Part shown: piece after piece, positions 1-12,500 of the stretch | How the letters are laid out: each line of letters opens with the position of its first letter | Position numbering within the stretch: position 1 is the stretch's first letter | DNA from: Plutella xylostella | Lineage: Eukaryota > Arthropoda > Insecta > Lepidoptera > Plutellidae | Length of the DNA stretch: 64,000 bases | Direction: 5' to 3' | NCBI RefSeq assembly: GCF_932276165.1 | Contig: NC_063984.1 | Coordinates: 9,307,501-9,371,500, forward strand | Translations under genes and position numbers: made by a program | The notes under the pieces: generated by a model | What the model was told of the DNA's origin: nothing | The model's input: the letters and a program-made list of their open reading frames with translations, nothing else | Database searches by the model: none

Positions 1-970
1 AGGCCAAGGCAATTGCTCCTAGCCGCGCGGCCGTGCTCAAAATGCATTTATCGCTGCGGCTGTTCGTTAGCGGCGTCAATTCAGCTCTCGATCCACCCGC
101 TATAAATTTAGTATTGAGCGGACACACAACAAAGCGCGTTTTGTCTTGCAAATGAAAACGCGCGCATTTCGCGGCATTGTGCCGCTGTTTCGGTGCCCGG
201 CATTATTAACGGCGAACATGAAAGACAAAAGGTTCGTCTGCAGCACTGAAGCTGGCCTAGATAGTGGATTATTGTAGTAACACAATGGGAGCGTTAATTC
301 AGCGACTCTACATATTTTGCCGTTTGGTTATCTGCTCGTATTGATGCGATCGGGCTGCGAGATCGTTGCTGTTGGATATACTCCGGGTTGTCGTGTGATG
401 ATTTTAATGGAAGTGGATTTTAGGGGAAATCTATAAACAGCACTTTACTGTTTTCGACTTAGTTAGATATAAAATCGTTGATGGTCTAAAGGTCATAGCT
501 GTATATCAAACACCGATATCACTTGGATAATAAACAACCCTGCGCTTGGAGGTTCCTACTCATTTGGGTGTTCTTGGTAGTGTGTGGTGCTGAACACCTA
601 ATATTATTGTGTTATCTCGCTTCAACTTTTACTTAAGACTTTTAACTACAGAAGATTAAATTAAAGTTCAACCACGCACTTGCGCACTTTCGACAACTCC
701 AGCGCAGGTGGCCTCAATGAGATTGGCCATTCGCTGTTGCCATTTTATAGAACTATTGAACACATCGCGGAGTAGCAATTGCTTGCCAAAAATAAGTCAA
801 AACAAAATCAATGTTCTTCTTCTTAGCGTATCCGTGCCAAATAAATAGGTACTATAGAGTAGGCCTTTGGATGTGTCACCGTGATAAAAGTAGAAGAAGA
901 AATGTCTGAAACCAAACCTACTGTGGCTAAGAAAACTCGTGATCGTAAGGAAAACCAACAATTATTATTA

Positions 971-1180
971 ACTAGCTGTTCCCGCGAGCTTCACTCCGCC
1001 TTAAAAAGTTTTCCCGTGGGAATTCCGGGATAAAAAGTAGCCTATGTTCTTTCCCAGGGTCTATACCATATGTATACCAAATTTCATTCAAATCCGTTCA
1101 GTAGTTTTGGCGTGAAAGTGTAACAGACAGACAGACAGACAGACACAGTTACTTTCGCATTTATAATATTAGTTAGGATT
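971..1180 (+). repeat. Small lepidopteran dispersed element with CAGA microsatellite
   Basis: The segment begins ACTAGCTGTTCCCGCGAG, carries the stretch AAATTTCATTCAAATCCGTT, then a (CAGA)n run near 1123-1146, and ends TTTATAATATTAGTTAGGAT. This combination of start, middle and end is a familiar dispersed repeat in moth and butterfly genomes. Its class (helitron-like or the 3' end of a retroelement) cannot be settled from one copy. Confidence 0.6.
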
Positions 1181-2719
1181 AATAAGTAATTCCTTTTTTG
1201 ATCTGAAGATGACCGAGATGATTTGAAGATCACCGAGAGGACCTTGGTAGTGTTACTTTCTGGGGTACTTACCTAATAAAAAGTTGTAGAAATACTTAAA
1301 GTAGGGTAGGTACTCACCGAACTCGATGTGGCGAAGAAAAACAATAAATCCTGGGATTTCCAACTTGTGCACAAACACTGTAGAAACAGCACAAATTATC
1401 ACAATAACACACCACAGTTAAAACACTGGCACACTGCTTCCACGTGACACCAGAAGAAAAATAAACATCCAATGAGAAAATGGATTGGCGGGAAAACGCG
1501 ACGTTCTAAATACGAAAAGTTCGTGGTGGCAACGGAACGCGTCGCATAATGCCGAGTGAGTCTGGCGGACAGAGGGCTCAGACTGCCGGCCGGTGGGTTG
1601 TAGTTGGCTGTTGGCACACGTCGCGCAGATTCCTCGCGCACCTCGCACCACGCACTTGTTCCGTCCGACACCCTTCTGCATACCCTTGTTATTGCATGAC
1701 TGCACTTCCGTCGCGACAGGGTATGATGGAAACTGGGCATTGGGCATCGGAATCATAACTGCCATATGAATTTGATTTTGTACAGATTTGCCAGTAGAGA
1801 ACACGCATTTGTGATGGTGGTTAATTTAATCAGATTGATGTTATCCTGACTTCTTCTTTATTTGGAGTAAGTAGCGAACTTATGACAGTCACAATAGGTA
1901 ATACCTATAATCATTTAATAATCAGATGAACATCAATGTTATTTATTCTTTTTTTAACTATGGAATACTTACCAGCAGTTTAACCTGCCGCAATTGCTAC
2001 CTGATATTTTCCTACCTATATCTACAACTGACAAATTAAGAACAGTGGCAACGCAGTGTTTATTTCTTTCCCAGCACCGATTTAAGCTGATAAAAATATG
2101 ACTGAAACTAATATTACTGCTTTCACGATACCTACCGCCTAAAACTTTTTTCAGCATCTCCGTTCAACTGAATACATACACCGGAGGTCTCGAAGAATAT
2201 GTTTTAGCGACAGGATCTCACAATATGGAATGTTGGGTAATATGTCTGTTGACAATAGCGCGAGCACGGGCCACAAAGCCGCACCATGCATTGTGTGAAT
2301 CGCACAATACCCACGCTCCGCGCGTGTCAAAATACAGATATACTCGTCATAACTACAATATAATGGAAACTGTACGTTTCTGTAAAATCGACCTTTCCCA
2401 TTGTTGATTACGACCTCGAAATTAAAAGTTTGTGGTGGGTATTACTGGGTATATTGTGTTGGTCTCTCTAGAGTCTAGGACTAGGCCAACATTGATGGTG
2501 CATTAATGTTCTATGATTGTTTGGTTTGGTTTCTATGCGATTATTTTAAAGCAAAGAGTTTGAACTCTGGCCACGTTATCATTCTCCATTAACAACCTAT
2601 TTCCTACCGTATCGTACCTACCGCATAAAATATTATAATATGACCCAAACTTAATCGGTCTAATCAAAATTAAAAGTGTATTTCCTTAGAAGACCAGTTT
2701 ATTATTTAGTAGGTAAGTA

Positions 2720-2930
2720 AACGGAAGTGGATTCTAACTTATTGTTACAGATCATATTTAATCGATGTATTAAAATTAAAGGACAAATTCGCTAAAAAGC
2801 CAAACCCAAACGGTATTTTATTTTTTTTAATGTTACATACATTGTACCAATGTAAGTAAATAACTGATAATGATAAAAAGTCTTAGCAAAGTCGCACTCT
2901 TTATTTTCATGACTTTATAGTTTGGCTGTA
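2720..2930 (+). repeat. Remnant of the CTATAAAGTCC TIR element family
   Basis: The inside and right end match the element at 21623-22030: ACGGAAGTGGATTCTAAC, then AAAGGACAAATTCG, CGGTATTTTATTTTT, GTAAGTAAATAACTGATAAT and GACTTTATAGTTTGGCTGTA. The left terminus is lost or diverged. Unlike the 21.6-kb copy it has no hairpin insert, so it shows the uninterrupted interior. Confidence 0.7.
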
Positions 2931-3249
2931 GTACAAAAACCAGAGGTCATATTAACTAGCTTTGGCGTACCCGGCGTGACGCCTGGTGTTTGCTGGCCAC
3001 TAACCCAGCTTAGATATATTATTGTAAAATATCTGCGGAAAAGTGGTCAACTTACGTGAATCGAACTGTATCAGAAATCAGAACAAACCATAGACTTAAA
3101 CTGTCACTCCTGGGGCTCAGAATAATGTACATATCGTAATCTGTGATTTCCTGTACGGAAAGATCTATAAATATGGCACAAATTTCATTCATTCACTACT
3201 ACCATAGACAAAAACATCATTCATTCACACTGTTTTCATTCATTCATTC

Positions 3250-3565
3250 GCCATTTTGTTTTTGGGGAAATGTGTTGTGGTGTTTGAATTTTGTGCAATT
3301 TTAAAATCAAATAAAACCCATAAAAGTGTCGTACAACGGAATTTGTAAGTATGAAATACATTTAAAATTGGATATAACGATATACTTTCTGCATAATATC
3401 AGCGTAACAAATACTGAAAATTTCGCCGTCAACATGGCGGCGATCAATGAAAAAATGTAAAGATAAAATTTCGATGATAAAAAATCACTTTCATTTTCAT
3501 TTAGGCATTTGTTTCATATTTTTCCATACTTACAACAAGCCTCCTATTGCAGCTAAAAGTCCGTA
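3250..3565 (+). promoter_or_regulatory. TTC14 5' untranslated region with probable 5'UTR intron
   Basis: A GTAAGT donor at 3345 and a TTGCAG acceptor ending at 3552 would join a non-coding exon (about 3250-3344) to the exon with the start codon at 3566. The gap between them is AT-rich as expected of an intron. The transcription start is a guess; ATTC repeats lie just upstream. No TATA box at a convincing distance was seen. Confidence 0.4.
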
Positions 3566-6500
3566 ATGGACAACACACTGGACGCGCCTCTAGTGGCGCA
3601 GTCCATCAACTACCATGGTCAACAGCTTCAAAAAACGTGGGAGGCAGAGAGAGGCGAGGATGACCTGGCCAAGATCGGCGTGGGCGCGCTCGACTTCGCC
3701 GCCTACCAGGCGCGGCACAAGCACCTCACGTTCCAGGACCGCGGGAAGAGGCTCAAGCTGCACCAGTTCATCGCCAAGGAGGCTGGAGTACTGTTTGATA
3801 GCTCCTTGACTGAAGAAACCCCATCTTCGTCTTCTTTAGGGGCGGATGCGACCACTCCTGAAGACAGTAAGTGCTTTATTCATAACATGACTGGTTTGTT
3901 CTTTCACCAGTGTCTAAACTAGTTATGAAGAAGATCTATAACAATGACCTAAAATAGCCATGTAAATAAACCCTATTATCTCCTTTTCAGAGCTGTATGC
4001 CCTGATGCCTCCATTCGAGACATTCCTGAATGTTGACAAATCAGCGAGGCTGAGGCATTTCTTTGATGTAAGTGCTATATAAACTTTACTATCTGGTATA
4101 TTAGTATTGATTCATAATCAAGTGAACTCCTCAAACCTTATTTCTGATTGTACAGAATGTGAAGACTGGCGAGCTAATTATTGGAGCAGTGATCAACAGG
4201 ACTACTTCTGGGATGATGCTAAAAGTTCTGTGCACTGCGGGACCCACTTCAAGATATGTAGCGGATATCAATGTGAAGGTAATATTGCACCATATTTATA
4301 AATCATACAAGCCAAATACAGAATTGGACACAATCCCTTTTAAAACAGTCATTTGGTTGGTATTTCGCAAAGTTCATTATTCCAATTTTTAAATTTTACA
4401 TTTATAACAAAACCTATGTATGCTAACTTATTTACATTTGCATTTTAAATGACACTAAAAACCTGCAAACCTTATCTGAACATAATATGTTCCCATACAC
4501 ATGAATGATGTTAGGTTCAACCTTGGTCATGATCATAAACATTTTATTATATTTTTACAGGCATTCCTACCAGTAACTAATATCATACAAGCTGTGGATA
4601 AGAAAAATGTGTCAAGATACTACCTGATGAATGACACTGTCTGCTGCGAAGTTTTAGAAGTTATCCCCGACACTGACAAAATGGTGGTTGGCATGAAGGG
4701 AGTGACCCGGGGCCCGGATGACCCGCCCCCTAAACCTCCCTTGGGCCTCCTGAGCACTGACGACTTCCCGCTCATATACAAGTATGTAAACTAACTAACC
4801 ACAATCCAATGTTTTACATTTATTCACAGTTTACAGGTTGTGTTGTGTTTACCACCAGAGCTTTCTCCTTCTTTGTGTCTACTGCCCTCTTTGCAGTAAT
4901 TGGCGGTATTTATTTTTGGTCATGGGGTCAGAATCTTTTTATAATGGTATGTTATTTATACACATTGTTATTTGTATAATGATCAAATTGTTTCCAAAAA
5001 TAAACACCCCTCTAAACTTCTATTGAAGATAAATGTGTGGTGTTGTCAGCCGGGTTTTTGTGTTGTTTTTCACACGGAAGCACAATTCACAAAAGCGGAG
5101 GTGCATTTGCAAGTTGAAGAACTCCAGAAGAATTTGGATAAATGTTTTCACTAGTTTCTGATCACTTTTCAGTACAGAATGATACACAAAATACACGAAA
5201 TTTGTGAAAATGATTTCATTACATAAAAATTGATGGCAGAATCTTGCGGAAAAATGAAGGACCAGACATTAGTAAAAAGGATAATACAGAAGATATAGAT
5301 TGTTGAGGAACTTCTTCCAAGTAGCACTGTTGAAATCATTTACACATAATGTTTATAAAACAAGAAGGTCAGTACACAGTGTCAGGGTCTGTTCATTCTT
5401 ATATCTGTATGAGGTACTTGTGAACCTATTAAAGCTTATATTTAACATTCCAGCATTGTCTCAGACCATAATGATTGGGCTTTTATAATGAGCATTTATT
5501 GGATCTTGGAGTTATTTGTATAATGGATATTAGCAGCTGACAAATTATCATCCATTTAGCTGATGTGAGGCTGTGCGACGAACCCTTGTCTGACGAGACG
5601 GTCCAGCAATGTTGAAAGCCACAAATGGCTCTCATTCGTGTGAACTGCTCTCCATTATTTTAGGGTGTTCTTTTCTAGGTATATCAACAACCCCCAAGAT
5701 TTTTGTCACGCACCGTACCTACCGCATAGTTGACTGTAGCTGTGTTATGGTAACTATGTCACTTGTCCAGATGGCAACACACATCTATGATGTTCTGTTA
5801 GTGTGTGAACGAAATATAAATCGAAAAGCGACCACCTATTATAATTTTTTGAACAGCTTCAATGGAACAGGTGAGGATAACGAATGTGTGACAATAAGCA
5901 GACTTTACAGGATTTTAAAATCAATTAAAATATTTAAAGAATCAAACTAAAATTATTTACATCTTCGAAATCTTCAATACTTTATTGTTGGTTGTATACT
6001 AATGCTTGTATGATGTCTGTACAGAAAAACAGTGGACATGAAAGGTGAAAGTTACGAAGCAATTCTGGAGAAGAGCCCGGGCTTCAATAACCCCAACTGC
6101 ATCCAATATCTGTCAGAACTGCTCGGCATATCAAACATGCACTGCTCCAACTTTTCATCCTTGAGGTAAGATTAACACATTGTGTACCTAAATTCATCTG
6201 ACTTTATATATTTTTTTATTGTATCTTGTATAATATATTATGTTTTTGTTTCCCAGGGGAGGATTTTCACCAACTGATTATGCAGATGAATTGCGTCAAG
6301 CTCAAGCTAGCAAGTGGGCATTCCGTTCAGTGGCAGAAGGCATAGAGCACTTCAAAGCCGGAAGACACTCTGAGGCATTCCAATGTCTAAACAAAGCACT
6401 AAGCATCGACCCAAGAAACGTTGAGGGATTGGTCGCAAGAGGCGCACTTTACGCCAACAGTGGAACATTCAAAAAGGCCATAGAAGATTTTGAGACATCA

Positions 6501-9500
6501 CTAAAGTTGAATCCAAACCATGCCAATGCTAGAAAGTATTTAGGAGAGACACTGGTAGCGCTAGGGCGAAGCTACGAAGATGAGAACAAGATAACAGAGG
6601 CACAAAAGGCATATGAAGACTGTTTAGCTATTATACCATTCCATGAGGAAGCTCAGAATTCCCTAGACTTTCTAAAAAGCAAGACGTCCACAACCAAGCC
6701 GTTGATAGAGCCAGCTGAGTTGCTGTTGCCGGGCTTGACGAGTGCTAAATCATTTGAGATGAAGGAAACTCTGAAGCAGTTGTTGAATCTAACAGAGAAG
6801 AAGGATAAAAAGAAGAAGAAGAAGCGTGGTAAGGGTAAGAAGAAGCGGTCGAGCAGCTCATCGTCCTCCAGCAGTGACTCATCCAGCTCCAGCTCCTCGT
6901 CCGACTCAAGCTCCTCTTCCTCGGATACCAGCGGTAAGGATTAACGAACCATGACCAGTTTTCACTATACTCTATTTGAATTTTTACGTACCATATATAC
7001 CATACAGTTTTCTCATTGGGTTTGAGTATGGTATGGAGAGACCATCTAATTGTGCATAATCATAATATTGATTTATGTATACTTTAGCCAACATTTTGTT
7101 TTACACCAAACAATCGCACTAAAATTGAAATGAAACAACACTTTGATGATACTTCCTACTGTACGTATCGATAGTGTGTGTCGGTCAGCGCTCAGTAACA
7201 TTTAGACAGTTTTTTTTTTTTAATGCCATATTTAAAGCAGTACTAATAATTAAACAGTATCTCATGACAGCAAATGGTAGGTAACCACCAAACGCCCCCT
7301 TAAAATCTGACAGATCTCTTCCAACCGCAGATTCTGAAGGTCCTAACCGTAAGAAGAAGCGTCGCTCCCGTTCACACAACAAGCGTCAGAGGTCGCTATC
7401 TCCGCTGTCTAAGCGGCTGTTGGGGGAACAAGACTCTGCGTCACGGACTCACAACTCTCAGTTCAACCACCCGTACGGGTACCAGCCGCCGCCGCCGCCG
7501 GTCGAGGAGAATGCGCCGCCGCCTGTGAGGACGCAGGCTGATATCGATTATGAGCTGAAGGTTTGTTACAAACTCTTTAATAGTTTTGTTAGGCTGTTTA
7601 ATACCGGAGGTCGTCTTTTAAAAGAAAACTCAATTAAATTGGTTAATTCCTAGCTTTGTGATTGCAAATAAAAATAAGCTCACACTGTGCTATCCCTTTA
7701 TACAGTGAGATAAAAACAAATTAACAATGTATTAATAGCAATCAATCAATACCGATTTATTAATACCAATCACTCACAAAATTCCATCCTGTGTAATCCA
7801 ATACAATCATCTCAACTTACACTATGCACCAAACAAAACCGTAACCTCCAATTGTCTTCCCCAGGTCCGTAAATTCCTCGAGATGACAAAAGAAGACTCT
7901 GACTACGAGGACAAGGTTCGCAACTTCCTCGAGGAGACGGCCACGTACAAGCGCAACCGCAAGATGCAGGAGCTGGGCCAGCAGCCGCAGCCCGGCGCCG
8001 ACCATGATAAGAAGAAGAAGAAGAAGAAAGACAAGTTAGTACTGTTCATATTGAGCTTCCAAAGTAGAGTCGCATATATTTATATGGTGGCATGGGCTAC
8101 AACGCCATAGCTGGAGCGAGGCCAAAAGACCAGTCTAAGATAGGCGGAAGTGGCGGACGTTAGTGGAGATCCTTTGCACCCCTAGGGTGCCATAGAACTG
8201 CAACTACAACAACATGGGGTAGAACTGGTGTTGTCTTCAGCAGAGGAGGCTGCAAAGGCATATACAGGAGTATACAGATACTACCAAGTCCAAATACCGA
8301 ACTAGTTAAAGCTACATATGTAGTCCCAATCTATGTGCAACTGAACTCACGAAATTTCTGTTTTACAGGAAAAAGAAGAAAGAATCCAAGCGTAAACGCA
8401 AGGAACAAGAGCGCGAAGATAAGAGAAAGTCCAAGCTTGCGCGAGCCGCAGCCAGCGGCGATTACAACCTAGAGAATATCGGAGACAAAAAACTGAGAGA
8501 CGCCATAAGGTAGATCTTCACTTCATTTAAATAGGTTTGGCAAATAAGTTTTGAAATAGAAGTCTCTCTTTTATAGGAGGCCCAAAAGCGCTCGTGTGTT
8601 CTTATCTGTAAATAATAGAGTAATGGATAAATAATTTACTAATCAATTTAAACTAGATGAGTGTCATGTAAAGTATTGCTTTTGTAAATTTACAGAAAAG
8701 AACTGAAAGGGAAATCTAAGAGAGACCTCAGCTCTGAGGGTGATTATGACAGGAAGCACACTGATAAGAGGTACTGTACACTGTATTTGTATCTCACTCA
8801 ATGTCAATATATTCATCAATACTGGCATCATATTACCTAAATGGTGCCTACATTAATTATATCAAAGTAGTACTGTGTCCTAACTACTAGATTAAAAGCG
8901 TTAAAACATATTTTTAGTTACTTTAAAGCTATACTTGAATAAAGTCGTGTTTGTAATACATTGTGTTGCAAAAGGATATTGTAATCCCAAAGGAAGTCAC
9001 GCCAAATAACACTTTCCAAACGCAGAGTTGGCTCAACTCAACCTACAGCATAACTTCTTCTATGTATGGCGATCTTTCGGCATTACAACATCCTTCACCA
9101 ACCCCCAAAAACCACCTCCTAAAACCCCTCCCAATCCAGGATAATGGACGAGATGCACGGCCTCGAGGAGCTGGAGTCGAAGCTGAGCGCGTACCACGTG
9201 ATGGTCGAGAAGGAGGTGATGAACAAGAGAGACGCGCGCTCCGCCAGCCCGCCCGACCAGGTGCCGCCGCCGCCGCTCGAGAAGCCCAAGTGGAAGATGT
9301 CCATGAGCGCCGTTAAAGACAAGTAAGTGTAGAATATGCAGGGTATTGCACTAGTGGTTTACTAAGCTGCAAGCAGGTCAGGGGAAACCCAAGTAGATGA
9401 TGTCCAGGAGCGCCGTTAAAGACAAGTAAGTGTAGAATATGCAGGGTATTGCACTAGTGGTTTACTAAGCTGCAAGCGGGTCAGGGGAAACCCAAGTAGA

Positions 9501-12500
9501 TGATGTCCAGGAGCGCCGTTAAAGACAAGTAAGTGTAGGTAGAATGTTCAGGGTGTAGCACAAGTGGCTTACTAAAATGCAAGTGGGTCAGGTACCACGT
9601 GATGGTGGAGAAGGAGGTGATGAACAAGCGGGACGCGCGCTCCGCCAGCCCGCCCGACCAGGTGCCGCCGCCGCCGCTCGAGAAGCCCAAGTGGAAGATG
9701 TCCATGAGCGCCGTCAAAGACAAGTAAGTTAGGTAGACGAATTCTCGAATGGAGATCACGAACGCAGCGTGGGACGTCCTCCTGCCCGCTGGACTGACGA
9801 CCTTAGGCTGGTAGTCGGTAGTGGTTGGATGAGGATGACCGAGTGTTGTGGCGCTCCTTGGGAGAGGCCTATGTCCAGCAGTGGATGATTATTGGCTGTT
9901 GAAGATGATTATGATGATGAAGTATATTTAGATTGTACAGGGGGTTGCACAAGTGGTTTATTAAGCTGAAAGCGGGTCAGGTCGGCGTCTTTTGTACTTC
10001 GTAGTTAGGTAGAAAAAAACGAAGTCTCGCCCTTTCCGCTTGCTATACCACTTTTGCAATATAGGGTAGGGCCTCAGCCACTAAGCATCCACTAATCACC
10101 TCTGCCTATTATCGCCAAAAAATAATGCATTAGTTGTTGCTGACGGATCATAATAAAGTTTATTGCCTATTTCTCTATCTGTAACCATAAATGAATATTT
10201 CTAATAAACGATGTTTTGTTCCAGGGTAAAAAAGAAGGACACACCGGGATCGAAAGGGTACAAAGAACGTTATGCATTTGAAGACAGCTCAGACGATTCA
10301 CAGGACCCACCTAAGGTAGTGAAATTTGACTATTTTTGAGGATAGTCATTAGAAAATCAAAACTATAACACAACACTCCTTTAGCTTCCCTTTGCGCTTG
10401 TCCGCGCCTATGGTGTAGTAATACTTTAGCTCGAGCGAATAAAGAACACCCCTACATAAACTTCTCTGCACTTATAGCAGCCAAATGGGCCAACACGTTT
10501 TTATTTATTTATACTTGTATTACAAAATCCACAAAACCTATAATGTACAATCAGATACAGGCTGTAAGCATTTACAACTAGTCAACCTGGGGGATAGTTA
10601 AAAAGCGAGAAAGTAAGAGTGCAGAAAAAAAACAATCTTTTAAGGCTTATTGGATATCCTAACTGTGCTAATCTTGTGGTCCACAGCCATCTCCAGGCAG
10701 TGGCGACAAGAACGTGTCGGTGCGGCGCGCGATGGCGCTGAAGGAGCCGCCGCGCCGCGAGCCCGACCCGCCCGGCACCGAGCCCAGCCATCCACCGGTA
10801 ACGTGTGCTTATTTACAACTCTGCTAACTGAAAAAAAAACCGTCCTCGAGAAAAGCTAAGATGAGAGCGAAAGATAGCGTCAAATAAAGATCTAAGAGAA
10901 AAATTATTGGCATTCAGTGCGGACTGCGAAATACTATTGTAGCGCTTATGTTGCAAAAAACGATTTTGCTTTTGCTTAGACTGGTAGTCGGTAATGGCTG
11001 GATGAGAAAGGCTGAAGATAAAGTTAGTGTTGTGGAGCTCCTTCGGAGAGGCCTAGGTCCACTATATATTTGGGATTCCTGCACCTGGCGCATCAGCCCC
11101 CATATATTCGCTCTGTACCTCAGACATTTGTGAGTGTTAGAAATTATTAAAGCTAACTAACATAACACCAACAGGTCCGCAAAGGCAACATAGTGCTCGA
11201 CAAGTTCGGTTCGTTCCGCCTGGCGCAGGAAGGCGAGACGCCCATGTCGGTAGGCGAAGGCCGCCCGGAGCAGTTCGTGACGCGCATCAAGCCGCCGTCG
11301 CCCTCCGCGCGCCGCCCGCGCTCCCCGCCCTCGCCTAGGCGACACTCGTCGCCGTCGTCTGATGACGACAGAAGATCACATAAAAGGTCTAGGAGCATGT
11401 ATGTAGCTTGGGCAGCATGGCTTCTTCTGTAGTTTTGTCTGAATACTTAATCATTGGAGGTGTGTAAAGTTAATAGTTTTACAGTGCTGCGACTTTTACT
11501 GTTGTCGAGGAAAATTACTGTTGATGTGATACGAGGGCTACACCGAAAAGATCGGGAATAGAATACTTAGGAATAAATTAGAGTGAAACCTTTTTGGTGT
11601 ATCAAATGTAGTGTTTTTTCAAACATAATTCCATTTTCGAATTTTAAAAAAAGTAAAAAATAAAAGAGTATTGACCATTTGAATTTGACAAGTCGGTGTA
11701 AAAAATGGAGCTTACGCGGGAACATTTCCGTGCAATAATTTTTCACAACTTTCGTCGAGGTTTATCTCAAGAACAATGTCTCGCCGAGCTTGTTTCTATT
11801 TATAAACTTGAAGCACCAAGTAAAACGACTATATATCGTTGGTATTCTGAGTTTCGCCGTGGACGTTCCTCTCTTACCACAGTCCCTTCTACTGGTCGGC
11901 CAAAAACAGCGGTAACACAAGATAACATCGATGCTGTACGCCAGTTAATAAAAGAAGATAGACATGTGACATACGAGCAGATTCGGGCTTTTCTCAGCAT
12001 TGGTATGACAGCCATTCAAACCATTTTACATGAAGAACTGGGTGTCAAGAAGTTAGTTTCGCGCTGGGTGCCCCACCGTTTGACCGAGGAACAAAAGTCG
12101 GCTCGTGTTAATTGGTGTCGATCTGCTCTGCAACGGTTCAATGGAGGCAGTTCAAATGCTGTCTACAATATCGTCTCTGGTGATGAATCGTGGATTTATT
12201 CATATGAGCCCGAAAGAAAACATCAATCGGCAGTTTGGGTCTTCGAAGGTGAGGTCAAGCCAACAAAAGTTATTCGCTCACGCAGCGTGTCGAAAAAAAT
12301 GGTCGCTTCGTTTGTATCGAAAACTGGCCATGTGGCTACGATTCCATTACAAGAACAAAGGACGGTTACTGCTGATTGGTACACAACAGTTTGTTTGCCG
12401 GAAGTCGTAAGAGAACTTCGTAAAACTAACCCGAATCGTCGTATAATCCTTCACCACGATAATGCAAGCTCTCATACCGCTCGCAAAACAAGAACGTTTT

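Larger units (their letters stand above)
1..3250. other. Left flank, no confident gene
   Basis: No exon chain or recognised protein was found here on either strand. It holds a small dispersed element near 971-1180, a remnant of a TIR element near 2720-2930, and a CpG-richer patch around 1500-1700 with overlapping open frames on both strands that match nothing I know. ATTC-rich simple sequence lies near 3185-3250, just before the presumed start of TTC14. A 44-codon open frame starts at 902 and runs into the dispersed element; its first 19 residues are basic and polar but unrecognised. The patch at 1500-1700 could be a promoter or first exon of a leftward gene, but nothing proves it. Confidence 0.5.

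Noticed and set aside
1399..1804. Overlapping open frames of 113 and 128 codons on the minus strand and 69 on the plus strand
   Set aside because: The patch is CpG-richer so stops are rarer; the peptides show no motif, the frames overlap each other, and no splice chain joins them to anything.
9122..9759. Open frames on the minus strand across exon 11 and its copies
   Set aside because: They are shadows of the repeated coding exon; their shared peptide is the reverse reading of the duplicated sequence.
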